Shown in pieces: positions 1 to 7,951 of a DNA stretch of 64,000 nt. The stretch is from the NCBI RefSeq assembly GCF_015674855.1, contig NZ_JADMLG010000008.1:186001-250000 (forward strand). The letters are read 5' to 3'. The notes beneath the pieces were generated by a model, which ran no database searches, was not told the DNA's origin, and saw only the letters and a program-made list of their open reading frames with translations. A program made the translations under genes and the position numbers. The stretch is from Nocardia bovistercoris (lineage in GTDB: Bacteria; Actinomycetota; Actinomycetes; Mycobacteriales; Mycobacteriaceae). Every line of letters starts with the position of its first letter. Position 1 is the first letter of the stretch.

Positions 1-105
1 GATGGTCTGGTAGTGCACGCCGAGCGCGTCGGCGAGTTCGCGTCGCGAGATCCCGCGTTCGGCCCGCAACATCGCGATGCGGTTGTAGATGACCTCAGTA
101 GACAC
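1..105 (-). CDS. Partial HTH (YozG/XRE-type) transcriptional regulator
   Basis: The reading frame is cut by the window edge. The visible N-terminus reads VSTEVIYNRIAMLRAERG followed by ISRRELADALGVHYQTI, the first two-thirds of a Cro/XRE-type helix-turn-helix with its recognition helix. In the YozG-like family the next residues are usually a short gly-tyr-leu-glu segment, and the whole protein is about 65-75 residues. The GTG start lies inside the end of the upstream permease gene, an 11-bp overlap, which suggests translational coupling and a single ABC-exporter/HTH operon. The regulator could control that operon, but this is inference. Confidence 0.7.
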   Translation of the reverse strand, partial: MSTEVIYNRIAMLRAERGISRRELADALGVHYQTI

Positions 106-967
106 GCTTGAGTGCCTTCTCCCGTCGTGCGTCCATGCCAACTCCCGACTCCCGGCGCGCCATCCGGCGCAGGATCGCGGGCGCGAGGGCCAACCCTACG
201 ACGGCCCACACGCCGAGCACCGCGGCGGTCTCCGCGTGCCGCCAGGATTGTTCCAGTTCGACGACCACCGCCTCGGGCGGCAGCATCGCCGAGCGCATGC
301 CGAGACCGAGCCAGTACATGGGGAAGACCTGCGCGACCGCCTGTAGCCAGCCGGGCAGGCCGGTGACCGGATAGTAGATGCCCGAGATCGCTATCAGGCC
401 CATGAGCGGGATGGTGAGGAAGAACGTGGCGCGCGAATCCGACAGTGTCGCACCGAGTATCGCGCCGAGCGGCAGGGTGGCGAGCAGTCCGAGCGCGAGC
501 ACCCACAGCAGCGTCGCCCACGATGCGGCGTCGGTCAGCGACAGCCCGCCCACGATCGGCATGCCGAATCCGAGCAGTACGACCACCTGCACGAGCACGG
601 TTCCGGCGCTCGTGCCGATCTTGCCGATGAAGTAGCCGACCATGCCGTTGGGAACGGCCTTGGCGCGCAACAGGGTTCCGTCCTCGCGGTCGAGCACCAG
701 GAATTGCGCGATGGCGAAGACTCCGTTGAACGCGATGACGCTGCCGATCACGCCGGGCAGCGCCAGCGCGCCGAGGGTGTATTCGCCGCCGCGGAACGAG
801 GCGTCGCGCATGAAGAACAGCGCGACGAGAAGCACTATGGGCGTGGAGAACTGGTTGACCAGATCCTGTGCGTTGCTGAAGGTCTGGCGCAGTTCTATCG
901 CCGCGCGCACCCCGCCGGCGCGGATCGCCGCAGTTGTCGGGCTCATCGCCCTGGCTGTCGAGCTCAT
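95..967 (-). CDS. ABC-2 type transporter permease
   Basis: About 290 residues with six predicted membrane segments, starting after a hydrophilic N-terminus (MSSTARAMSPTTAAIRAG). Stretches such as FSTPIVLLVALFFM and FFLTIPLMGLIAISGIYYPV match the ABC2_membrane layout. The ATG overlaps the stop of the ATPase gene (ATGA), so the two are translated from one mRNA as the two halves of an exporter. The reading frame stays open further upstream to 1969, but that extension is antisense-like and lies over the ATPase, so the ATGA start is preferred. The substrate cannot be read from sequence; DrrAB-like drug or lipid export is the usual role of such pairs. Confidence 0.88.
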   Translation of the reverse strand: MSSTARAMSPTTAAIRAGGVRAAIELRQTFSNAQDLVNQFSTPIVLLVALFFMRDASFRGGEYTLGALALPGVIGSVIAFNGVFAIAQFLVLDREDGTLLRAKAVPNGMVGYFIGKIGTSAGTVLVQVVVLLGFGMPIVGGLSLTDAASWATLLWVLALGLLATLPLGAILGATLSDSRATFFLTIPLMGLIAISGIYYPVTGLPGWLQAVAQVFPMYWLGLGMRSAMLPPEAVVVELEQSWRHAETAAVLGVWAVVGLALAPAILRRMARRESGVGMDARREKALKRVY

Positions 968-1896
968 CGGGCCGTCACCTCCTCGAGTGTCCGGAAATCG
1001 GTGGGCGCACCGGATTCGTGCTGGTGCACCAATGCCATGTAGGTGTCTTCCAGCGAGGCGCGACGGACCTCGAGTTCGCCGATCTCCTCGCCGTACTGTT
1101 TGAACAGTTCGTGCACGTACTTGGTCGATTCGGTGGTGGTGTGCACGAAACGTTGTCCGTCGCGGGTCCAGCGCACCTCGGCCTTGCCGGTGATGCGGCG
1201 GGCGAGTTCGTCGGCCGAGCCGTCGGCGATGATCCGGCCGCCCGCGAGGATCAGGATGCGGTCGGCGAGTTTGTCGGCCTCGTCCATGTCGTGGGTGGTG
1301 AGCAGGATCGTGGTGCCGTGCTTGTCGGCGAGTCGGTGCACCAGGTCGTGGAATTCGCGTTTGGCCTCGGGGTCGAGGCCGGCCGTCGGCTCGTCGAGGA
1401 ACAGCACCTCGGGCCTGCCGACCACGCCGACGGCCACGTCGACGCGCCTGCGCTGCCCACCGGACAGGTTCTGGATCTTGGCGTCGGCGTGTTCGGTGAG
1501 CCCGACCAGCGCGATCAGTTCGTCGGTGTCCCACGGCCGCAGCGCGTCGCGGTCGGCGTAGGGGGCGTAGTACGAGCCGAGGTGGGCGAGCAGTTCGCGC
1601 ACCCGCCATTTCCCGTGGTCGCGCCACGACTGGAGGACCACCCCGATCCGCGCCCGCCACGCCTCGTCGCCCTCGGCCGGATCGGCGCCGAGCACGGAAA
1701 CCGTTCCGGCCGAACGCTTCCGGAACCCCTCGAGGATCTCGACGGTCGTCGTCTTGCCCGCGCCGTTCGGCCCGAGCAGTACCAGTACCTCCCCGCGCCG
1801 CGCACGGAATGTGACCTCTCGCAGGACATCGGTACTTCCATACCGCATCCGCAGGCCGTCGACGTCGATGACGACGCCGCTGCCACCCACTGTCAT
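964..1896 (-). CDS. ABC transporter ATP-binding protein (DrrA-like)
   Basis: A 310-residue ATPase with every expected motif in order: Walker A GPNGAGKTTT (about residue 42), ABC signature LSGGQRRRVD (about 145), Walker B VLFLDEPTAGLD and switch histidine TTHDMDEAD. The C-terminal region of about 90 residues after the ATPase core is typical of DrrA/CcmA-like exporters. The ATG is preceded by GGGAGGG five nucleotides upstream. It is the first gene of a probable three-gene operon with the ABC-2 permease and an HTH gene. The cargo is unknown. Confidence 0.92.
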   Translation of the reverse strand: MTVGGSGVVIDVDGLRMRYGSTDVLREVTFRARRGEVLVLLGPNGAGKTTTVEILEGFRKRSAGTVSVLGADPAEGDEAWRARIGVVLQSWRDHGKWRVRELLAHLGSYYAPYADRDALRPWDTDELIALVGLTEHADAKIQNLSGGQRRRVDVAVGVVGRPEVLFLDEPTAGLDPEAKREFHDLVHRLADKHGTTILLTTHDMDEADKLADRILILAGGRIIADGSADELARRITGKAEVRWTRDGQRFVHTTTESTKYVHELFKQYGEEIGELEVRRASLEDTYMALVHQHESGAPTDFRTLEEVTAR

Positions 1897-1928
1897 GGTT
1901 CCCTCCCGGTTGTGGGTCTCTGTCGATT

Positions 1929-1946
1929 TGTAGCATACCTACTACA
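1929..1946. promoter_or_regulatory. Operator-like inverted repeat over ABC-operon promoter
   Basis: TGTAG and CTACA arms are separated by 8 nt. On the minus strand this overlaps a -10 element TATGCT (1932-1937), and a -35-like TTTACG lies 17 nt upstream of it. The operon-encoded HTH protein is one candidate ligand, but no binding data exist. Confidence 0.45.
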
Positions 1947-2001
1947 TTCGGCAGCGTAAATACTCCCATTCGTTCGGGTGGGTCAGCTCAATTCGCAATA
2001 G

Positions 2002-2067
2002 AGAGCAGTGCTCTTGACTCGCGTGGCCAGCGTATGGAACACTGATCTCAACAGAGAGCAGTGCTCA
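2002..2067 (+). promoter_or_regulatory. Two copies of a TetR-type operator flanking a promoter
   Basis: AGAGCAGTGCTCT at 2002-2014 and AGAGCAGTGCTCA at 2055-2067 are near-perfect 13-bp palindromes 53 bp apart, about five helical turns. The first touches a -35-like TTGACT (2014-2019). The second lies just upstream of the AAGGAG ribosome site of the next gene. The motif resembles AGAGCActGCTCT sites recognised by TetR-family repressors. No TetR gene is adjacent. Confidence 0.6.
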
Positions 2068-2079
2068 CAAGGAGAGAAA

Positions 2080-2526
2080 ATGAACGCCGAGACTCGCTAC
2101 ATCGCCCCCAAAGGCATCGACGCCATCGTCAACCGGATCTTCAACCTGCTGCCGAAACTGGGGATCAGCGTGCTCGGGTCGCGCCTGCTCGCGGTGCGCG
2201 GTCGCAAGAGCGGCGAATGGCGCACCACGATGGTGAACCTGCTCATCGACACCGACGGCGCGCGTTACCTGGTCGCGCCGCGCGGGCACACCCAGTGGGT
2301 GCGCAACCTGCGCGTCGCGGGGGGAGGCGAGCTGCGGTTGGGACGCAAAGTCGAAACCTTCACCGCCACAGAGGTTCCCGACGCCGACAAGGTCCCGCTG
2401 CTGCGGCTCTACCTGCGCAAATGGGGATGGGAGGTCGGCGCGTTCTTCGAAGGGATCACCAAGGACGCCACCGACGAACAGTTGGCCGAGATCGCGCCGG
2501 GCTTCCCGGTGTTCCGCCTCGCCTGA
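2080..2526 (+). CDS. Nitroreductase/deazaflavin (F420)-dependent family protein (DUF385)
   Basis: A 148-residue protein containing the family pattern LAVRGRKSGEWRTTMVNLL and VAPRGHTQWVRNLR, typical of the split beta-barrel F420H2-dependent quinone/nitro reductase family (Ddn/DUF385). These enzymes use deazaflavin F420, which actinomycetes make, to reduce quinones or nitro compounds; the substrate here is unknown. The ATG at 2080 is chosen because AAGGAGAG sits directly upstream; an upstream in-frame start at 2008 would lie inside the operator. Two operators flank the promoter, suggesting tight repression with induction by a ligand or electrophile. Confidence 0.85.
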   Translation: MNAETRYIAPKGIDAIVNRIFNLLPKLGISVLGSRLLAVRGRKSGEWRTTMVNLLIDTDGARYLVAPRGHTQWVRNLRVAGGGELRLGRKVETFTATEVPDADKVPLLRLYLRKWGWEVGAFFEGITKDATDEQLAEIAPGFPVFRLA

Positions 2527-2555
2527 ACCGCGGTTCCGGCCCGCTCGTCAGGCCG

Positions 2556-2586
2556 ACCGGCCCGCCCTCGTCGACGGCGGGCCGGT
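2556..2586 (+). terminator. Hairpin after DUF385 gene
   Basis: ACCGGCCCGCC pairs perfectly with GGCGGGCCGGT across a 9-nt loop, 30 nt past the stop codon. There is no T-run, as is common for actinobacterial terminators. Confidence 0.5.
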
Positions 2587-2672
2587 TCGCCCGGCCTGAA
2601 CGGATTCGTCGCACACGAACGGCCGGGAAGTTCGGCTTCGCCTGAGTAAGGGCCTGCCGGCTGTTCTTGCGG

Positions 2673-3119
2673 CTACGTCGCGCGGGTGGCCAGGAATTCC
2701 ACGGCGGCGGCGTACCCGTGGATACCCATCCCCGCGATCACCGCGGTGGCGATACCCGAGATGTAGGAACGGTGCCGGAACTCCTCGCGGGCATGCACAT
2801 TGCTGATGTGCACCTCGACGATCGGCACCTCCGGAATCACCAGCGCGTCCCGCAGCGCCACCGAAGTATGGGTCAGCCCACCGGGATTCACGACGATGCC
2901 CGCCTCCGCGCCGCGCGCCCGATGAATCCGATCGATCAGCGCGCCTTCGGAATTCGACTGGAAATCGGCGATCTCCCGGCCGAACCGGGCCGCCGTGGCG
3001 CGACACAGTTCGAGAACGTCCGCGAGCGTCTCCGACCCGTACACCTCCGGCTGCCTTGTGCCGAGCATATTCAGGTTCGGGCCGTTCAGGACGAGGATCG
3101 GGGCGGCGGTGTCGGCCAT
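2673..3119 (-). CDS. aroQ: 3-dehydroquinate dehydratase, type II
   Basis: A 148-residue protein of the expected size for the dodecameric type II enzyme of the shikimate pathway, which converts 3-dehydroquinate to 3-dehydroshikimate. Diagnostic blocks are visible: ILVLNGPNLNMLGTRQPEVYG (catalytic Tyr and Arg loop), FQSNSEGALIDRIHRA, VVNPGGLTHTSVALRDAL, VEVHISNVHAREEFRHRS with the catalytic His, and a final GYAAAVEFLA. ATG 3119 is preferred over the in-frame start nine bases upstream because family members begin close to the first beta strand. It lies 30 nt downstream of the following hypothetical gene on the same strand and may be cotranscribed with it. Confidence 0.95.
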   Translation of the reverse strand: MADTAAPILVLNGPNLNMLGTRQPEVYGSETLADVLELCRATAARFGREIADFQSNSEGALIDRIHRARGAEAGIVVNPGGLTHTSVALRDALVIPEVPIVEVHISNVHAREEFRHRSYISGIATAVIAGMGIHGYAAAVEFLATRAT

Positions 3120-3150
3120 GGGCAACACCCTATCCCGCCCCGAATCGGGC

Positions 3151-3744
3151 TCACAGCCCCTGCGGTCCCTCCGAGCGCAGGTCGTCCACCTTGCGCATCG
3201 CGTCGCGCAATTCCGCCAGCCAGGATTCCGCGTGCTTGCCCGCCAATTTCACGGTCCAGGCGAGTGCGTCGGCCCGTGAGCGCGCCACACCGGAGTCGAC
3301 GAGGGTGTCGAGCACCTTGCGCTCGGGCTGGCGCAATCTGGTCATGACCGGAACGGCCAACTGGGTGAACATGATTCGCTCGCCGTCCACCGAAACGCCC
3401 CACGCCACGCTGCGCCCGTAGCGGTGCTGCGCCTCGCCCGCGATCTGCATCCGCGCCGGGCGGGTCGATTCCCGGAAACGTGCGATGGCGCCCTCCTTGG
3501 TGGCGCGCGGCAGTTCCTCGGTCGGCGCGTCGGAGTCGCCGTCGGTCGGTTCCGGGTTCGGCAACGGCAGTTCGCCGATGACCACTATCTCGTCACGGTC
3601 GATCTCGATCAGCGGTTTGCCGACGAACCAGTCGGCGGGCAACCGGCCTGCGAACCAATCGGGCACATCGGCGGGATCGGGGAGATCCGCCTGCTGCCAT
3701 CCGCCTGGCCTGCCGAAACGCCGTCCCCTGTTGTCGTGCCCCAT
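3151..3744 (-). CDS. Conserved hypothetical protein with RHH-like C-terminal half
   Basis: A 197-residue cytoplasmic protein that I cannot assign to a named family. The N-terminal half is rich in Pro/Asp (PDPADVPDWFAGRLPADWF). The C-terminal half contains VLDTLVDSGVARSRADALAW, resembling a short helix-turn-helix or ribbon-helix-helix segment seen in several actinobacterial proteins. ATG 3744 is chosen because AAGAAGG lies 7-9 nt upstream; the alternative GTG at 3753 would touch that site. It is upstream of and close to aroQ, so an operon is likely. No signal peptide or membrane segment is visible. Confidence 0.75.
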   Translation of the reverse strand: MGHDNRGRRFGRPGGWQQADLPDPADVPDWFAGRLPADWFVGKPLIEIDRDEIVVIGELPLPNPEPTDGDSDAPTEELPRATKEGAIARFRESTRPARMQIAGEAQHRYGRSVAWGVSVDGERIMFTQLAVPVMTRLRQPERKVLDTLVDSGVARSRADALAWTVKLAGKHAESWLAELRDAMRKVDDLRSEGPQGL

Positions 3745-4147
3745 GGGGTTCACCTTCTTCGTGCTTTCGATGCGTCGGTACTTACTCCGACGTGATGATT
3801 ACAAGATTACGTCGCTATACAGGCGTGCGGTTCCGCTCTGCGTGAACGCGCTCGCGGCGGGGGTATACCGCAGTGAAGACGTTGAACGGCAGCGCTGGTC
3901 GGCAGTGGGCTATCGGTGTGAGCCGCCGACATCCACGGTATTTGCCCATCGGTGGGTTTCGGCCGGTACGGTAGCGGCGCCGGTTATCGCCTTGTGACTG
4001 GACGACGCTCCTGATCGGCCTCTCGACGACGCCATTTCGGGCACAATCGAGATGCTGAGCATAGGTAACGTCCCGTCTAACGGGGTGCTTACGGGTAGGT
4101 AATGATTAGGTACGGTGGTCTTGTTACTGGAGTGACAAGAGTGAAGA
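3745..4147. other. Intergenic region, divergent promoters
   Basis: A 403-bp region between diverging genes. It holds an 8-bp palindrome GGTATACC near 3860 and an AT-richer stretch just before the lipoprotein gene (4095-4135), where its promoter should lie. I see no convincing coding sequence or RNA gene. Confidence 0.5.
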
Positions 4148-5836
4148 GTGGGCGACATGGATGTGTGGGGATCCCGCCGCTTCCGCGTCCGGGGCGCATT
4201 GGCACTCACGGCGGCAGCGGCTGTGGTGATAACGCTGGGCTCGTGTGGAATCCAGGCCGAACCGAATGAGGCCGAGAGCGTCGTCGAACGCTTCACCGAG
4301 CTCATGGACGAGCAGGACTACACCGAGGCCGCGGAACTGACCTCCTACCCCAATGGTGCTCAAGCAACCCTCAAGCAAATGTTCGAGGGCTTGCATCCCG
4401 GCACCGTCGACTACAACAAGACCCAGTTCATCGGCCTCGACGCCGAACAGGGCATCTTCAGCATGGACGTCGCCTGGAACTTCGGCGAGAACCGGAACTG
4501 GGCCTACAGCATCCAGGGCACCGTCCGCAAACTCGCCATCGGCTGGCGCATCTCGTGGGAACCCGGACTCGTCATGCCGCAGCTGTCGAATCAGCGGACG
4601 GTCAAACTGGTCCACACCCTGCCCGCCCCCGCACCGCGCGTCGTCGACATCACCGGCGCGCCGCTCATGCACGAACAAGTCATCAACGTGATCAGCCTCG
4701 ACCCGACCAAGATCACCGACCCGGTCGCCTCGACCGACGCGCTCGCCAAAGCCATCGAACCCGTCGCGCCGCTCATCACCGGAGACTCGCTGCGCCAGCA
4801 ACTGGCGAGTTCACAAGGCAAACCGGTGGTCGCGGTCAATCTGCGCGAAGGCGACTTCGAAATCCTGCAACCGGCCATGGCCGCCGTCCCCGGCGTCGTG
4901 ATGGAGAAGCAGCCTCGGCTGATCTCCTCCGACCGGCGGGTCTGGTCGCCGCAGCTCGACGCGCTGCGCAAGGTCTGGCAGAACAGCCAGGAAGAGCATT
5001 CGGGGTGGGGCGTGCAGATCTTCGAACCCGACGGGCGCCTGGTCACCCAGGTCGCCGGATATCAGGGTCCGCCCGGGCCGGATATCGCCGCAGCCATGGA
5101 CCAGCGGCTGCAGCGCGCCGCCGAGGACGCGGTGGTCAGCGTCGGCACGCCCGCATCGATCGTGGCGATCCAGCCGTCCAGCGGCGCGGTCGTCGCGGTC
5201 GCGCAGAACAGTCAGGCCAGTGAGCACGGGTCGGTCGCGTTCACCGGGCTCTACCCGGTCGGGCGCAATATCGAACTGCTCCGCAACATCGCCGCGATCC
5301 AGGAAAGCAAGGCGCCGCAAGATGTTTCGGTGCAGCAGGCGGCCGAGGCCGCGAGCAAGCTCGGCATCGGGATCGACTTCCAGGTCAAGGGGCTCGACGA
5401 GGTCACCGGGCGGCTCGCCATCGCGGGCCGCAGCGCCGAACAGGTCCGCCAGGGCGGCGGTTCGGACGCGGTGCTGGCCAGTCCCTTCGGCATGGCCATC
5501 GCCGCCGCGTCCATCGCGCGCGGCGCGGTGCCCGCCCCGATGATCGCGCTCGGCCAGCCAGGCAACACCGACGCCCAACTCCAACCGCTGCCCGGCGAAG
5601 TCACCGACCGCCTGCGCACCATGCTCCGCGACGGCGCCGCCGCACCCGAATTCGCCCCACTGCGCGCCTACCGCGACGTCACCGGCTTCGCTGCCACCGC
5701 GGGCTCCGACGGCTGGCTCATCGCCACCATGGGCGACCTCGCCTTCGCCATCCACATCAACGACATCGACAGCGACAACGCCACCACCCGAATGGCCGCC
5801 CGCATGCTCCAATCCCTCGCCTCCCCCGAACCCTGA
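4148..5836 (+). CDS. PBP-like lipoprotein (MecA-N/NTF2 plus degenerate transpeptidase domain)
   Basis: About 560 residues. An N-terminal Arg-rich and hydrophobic stretch ends in a lipobox-like LGSC near residue 33, so it is probably a membrane-anchored lipoprotein. Residues about 40-150 resemble the NTF2-like MecA N-terminal domain (VVERFTELMDEQDYTEAAEL). The middle resembles the PBP dimerisation domain, and the last 280 residues a class B transpeptidase fold, as in Rv2864c. The catalytic motifs are missing. Where the family reads GxxYPPGSTFK, this protein has GLYPVGRNIELL, with neither Ser nor Lys. The KTG box is replaced by GFAATAGSDGW. It is therefore probably a non-enzymatic scaffold or ligand sensor. 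GTG 4148 or ATG 4157 could be the start. Confidence 0.85.
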   Translation: MGDMDVWGSRRFRVRGALALTAAAAVVITLGSCGIQAEPNEAESVVERFTELMDEQDYTEAAELTSYPNGAQATLKQMFEGLHPGTVDYNKTQFIGLDAEQGIFSMDVAWNFGENRNWAYSIQGTVRKLAIGWRISWEPGLVMPQLSNQRTVKLVHTLPAPAPRVVDITGAPLMHEQVINVISLDPTKITDPVASTDALAKAIEPVAPLITGDSLRQQLASSQGKPVVAVNLREGDFEILQPAMAAVPGVVMEKQPRLISSDRRVWSPQLDALRKVWQNSQEEHSGWGVQIFEPDGRLVTQVAGYQGPPGPDIAAAMDQRLQRAAEDAVVSVGTPASIVAIQPSSGAVVAVAQNSQASEHGSVAFTGLYPVGRNIELLRNIAAIQESKAPQDVSVQQAAEAASKLGIGIDFQVKGLDEVTGRLAIAGRSAEQVRQGGGSDAVLASPFGMAIAAASIARGAVPAPMIALGQPGNTDAQLQPLPGEVTDRLRTMLRDGAAAPEFAPLRAYRDVTGFAATAGSDGWLIATMGDLAFAIHINDIDSDNATTRMAARMLQSLASPEP

Positions 5837-5846
5837 TCAGAGCTGA

Positions 5847-6470
5847 TTACCAGGTGACCTCGGGCAACTCGATATCGATCGGAAACGGCCGGTCGACCTT
5901 CAAGCGGCTGCGGAAGATCCCGGTGGGTGCGTAGCCGCCCTCCGGGAGCAGTTCGAAGGTGTAGACGACTATTGCTCCGGACTCGTTCTCCACGCGCCAG
6001 AAGCAGGTGATGCCCGCTTCGGAGTATTGGGCCGGGCGCAGGACTCGGTCCTTCGTTTTCGTTCCCGGCGACATCACCTCGATAACCAGATGAACGTCTT
6101 TCGGCGGGAACGAAAGCGAGTCCGCGCTCACCACCGCGCGGTTGACCGCGAGCAGATCCGGCTCCGGTACGGTCGGTCCGAGGTCGACCCCCTGCTCGGT
6201 GGCGATCACGATGTCGGACGGCGCGATACGGCGAAGCGCGAATTTCAGGATGTCGATGACTTCGTTGTGCCAGTGCGTGGACGGCGCCATCATGACGACT
6301 TCACCATCCAGCAACTCGAAACGAGCATCGACGACCTCCATCAGGCGGGGCAGATCACGAGCAGTGAACCCGCCCTTCGGGGGCGTCGGCACCAGCACCA
6401 TATGACCCCGGATGGGCTCGTCGCAATGCTGGGCGGCGGTCATACCAGGAGAGTACTCGTCGCCGCGCAT
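5847..6470 (-). CDS. Uma2 family protein (DUF820, PD-(D/E)XK-like)
   Basis: A 207-residue protein with the family pattern ARFELLDGEVVMMAPSTHWH, then VPEPDLLAVN and HLVIEVMSPGTKTKDR, followed by KLxxYxxAGI-like RPAQYSEAGITCFW. The Asp and Glu of PDL and IEV fit the restriction-endonuclease-like active site. Uma2 proteins are very common in cyanobacteria and actinomycetes; their biological role is not settled, and nuclease activity is inferred from the fold. It converges on the lipoprotein gene with a 10-bp gap. An alternative in-frame start lies at 6443, and neither start has a good ribosome site. Confidence 0.85.
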   Translation of the reverse strand: MRGDEYSPGMTAAQHCDEPIRGHMVLVPTPPKGGFTARDLPRLMEVVDARFELLDGEVVMMAPSTHWHNEVIDILKFALRRIAPSDIVIATEQGVDLGPTVPEPDLLAVNRAVVSADSLSFPPKDVHLVIEVMSPGTKTKDRVLRPAQYSEAGITCFWRVENESGAIVVYTFELLPEGGYAPTGIFRSRLKVDRPFPIDIELPEVTW

Positions 6471-6482
6471 ATCGTGGAACGC

Positions 6483-7175
6483 TCAGTGGCCGAGGATTTT
6501 GCGCCAGTGGACGGCGAAGGGGTGTTTGGCGGTGACGGAGCCGAAGCGGATGCTGCCGTGGACCACCAGGTGGAGTTTGCCGAGGGGTGGGCCGGAACGG
6601 ACCTTGTTGTTGACGCTGGAGCCGATCAGGTCGACATTGTCGAGGTCGACGGTGGCCTCGGCGGGGACTATGAGGTTCAGCGAGGAGCAGTAGTCGTCGA
6701 CGTGCATCTCGACCACCTGGGTGGACATGACCGCCTCGGTGAAATCCAGGGTGACGCCGGAGAACCAGTTGTTGAGCAGCAGGCTCGGCGGCACCTGCCA
6801 CGGGCCGCGGCGGTTGACGCCCGACATGCGGGAACGGATCACATTCCCCGGATTCGTCGGCCGCGGGCGCGGCGGCATGGGGCGCGCGCGGTAGGGCGGC
6901 GGCGCGGTGTTCACGAAATGGGGGCGCGGCGCGGCGGGCCCGCCGATCAGGCGCATGCCGGGCAGGTCGACCAGCACCGAATTCAGTTCACCGCGGGTCT
7001 TCGCGGCCAGCGCGGTATCCATGCGCTCGGTGAACTCGCCGAGCGACAGCATGCCGAGCCCGACCGCGCGTTGCAGCAACTCACCGACGTGCTCGCGTTC
7101 GACATCGGACACCCGCAGGTCACGATCGCCGACAGCGCCGCCGTTCACCATCGATTCCGATTCCGGGCCACCCAT
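6483..7175 (-). CDS. DUF1707 domain protein with LiaF-like C-terminus
   Basis: A 230-residue protein. Residues about 18-70 match the SHOCT-like DUF1707 domain (RVSDVEREHVGELLQRAVGL then EFTERMDTALAAKTRGEL). A Pro/Arg-rich linker follows. The last 110 residues form a beta-rich domain like the cell-wall-active-antibiotic response/LiaF C-terminal domain (MHVDDYCSSLNLIVPAEATV and so on). Such proteins are linked to envelope stress sensing in actinomycetes; the exact function is unknown. It lies just downstream of a two-component system on the same strand. Confidence 0.8.
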   Translation of the reverse strand: MGGPESESMVNGGAVGDRDLRVSDVEREHVGELLQRAVGLGMLSLGEFTERMDTALAAKTRGELNSVLVDLPGMRLIGGPAAPRPHFVNTAPPPYRARPMPPRPRPTNPGNVIRSRMSGVNRRGPWQVPPSLLLNNWFSGVTLDFTEAVMSTQVVEMHVDDYCSSLNLIVPAEATVDLDNVDLIGSSVNNKVRSGPPLGKLHLVVHGSIRFGSVTAKHPFAVHWRKILGH

Positions 7176-7227
7176 GCCTTCGAGGTTACCGACGGCAGCG
7201 TCGCTTCGGCATCAGGGCGATCCCGGA

Positions 7228-7896
7228 TTATTCCAACCCTTGTTCGATGGCGTACCGGGTCAACTCCACGCGGTTCGCGAGTTGCAGTTTGCGCAGCGTC
7301 GCCTGCACATGATTCTCCACCGTGCGGTGGCTGAGCCCGAGCCTGGTGGCGATCTGTTTGGCCGACAGTCCTTTGGCGACCATGCGCAGCACCTCGGTTT
7401 CGCGGTCGGTGAGCGCGGGCCGATGCGGTTCGTCGGGTTCGGCGGGGGTGGTCGCCATGCGGCGGTATTCGCCGAGCACCAGCCCGGCCAGTCCCGGCGT
7501 GAACACCGGCTGACCCGCCGCGGTCGCGCGCACCGCTTCGATCAGTTCGGTGGCGGACGCGCTCTTCACCAGATATCCGGAGGCGCCCGCTTTGATGGCG
7601 TCGAGGACATCGTCGCGTTCGGCCGACGCGGACAGCACGAGCACCCGGCTGTGCGGTGAGACCCGCAGCACTTCGGCGGTGGCCTCGGCGCCGTTGCCGT
7701 CGGGCAGTTGCATATCCATGAGGACCACGGCCGGGCGCACGGCGGCGGCGCGGCGGGTGGCGGCCGCGACACCGTCGGCGGTGGCCGACACCGCGAATCC
7801 GGCTTCGGCGAGGTCGCGCGAGACGCCGTCGCGCCACATCGGATGATCGTCGACGACCATCACCGAAATCGGCCCGGCCGCATCTTCCCCGCTCAT
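7228..7896 (-). CDS. NarL/LuxR-family response regulator (partner of MacS)
   Basis: A 222-residue response regulator. The receiver domain has VMVVDDHPMWRDGV (acidic pair DD), the phosphorylatable Asp in VVLMDMQLPDGNG (about residue 62) and Lys in YLVKSAS. A C-terminal LuxR helix-turn-helix follows: LTDRETEVLRMVAKGLSAKQ and RLGLSHRTVENHV. The ATG at 7896 has GGAAGG upstream; the longer open frame to 8118 lies antisense to or inside the kinase region and lacks a ribosome site. It follows the kinase gene by 55 nt, so the two form a cognate pair. Its targets cannot be read here; the neighbouring DUF1707/LiaF-like gene is a reasonable candidate. Confidence 0.92.
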   Translation of the reverse strand: MSGEDAAGPISVMVVDDHPMWRDGVSRDLAEAGFAVSATADGVAAATRRAAAVRPAVVLMDMQLPDGNGAEATAEVLRVSPHSRVLVLSASAERDDVLDAIKAGASGYLVKSASATELIEAVRATAAGQPVFTPGLAGLVLGEYRRMATTPAEPDEPHRPALTDRETEVLRMVAKGLSAKQIATRLGLSHRTVENHVQATLRKLQLANRVELTRYAIEQGLE

Positions 7897-7951
7897 CGCG
7901 CACCTTCCGTTCGCAGTCCAGCCACTATGACATCTCCGACCCGCGGTTCCG

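Noticed and set aside
95..1969. Single 624-codon fused ATPase-permease frame on the minus strand
   Set aside because: The N-terminal half is out of frame with the conserved ATPase; the ATGA overlap gives two normal proteins instead.
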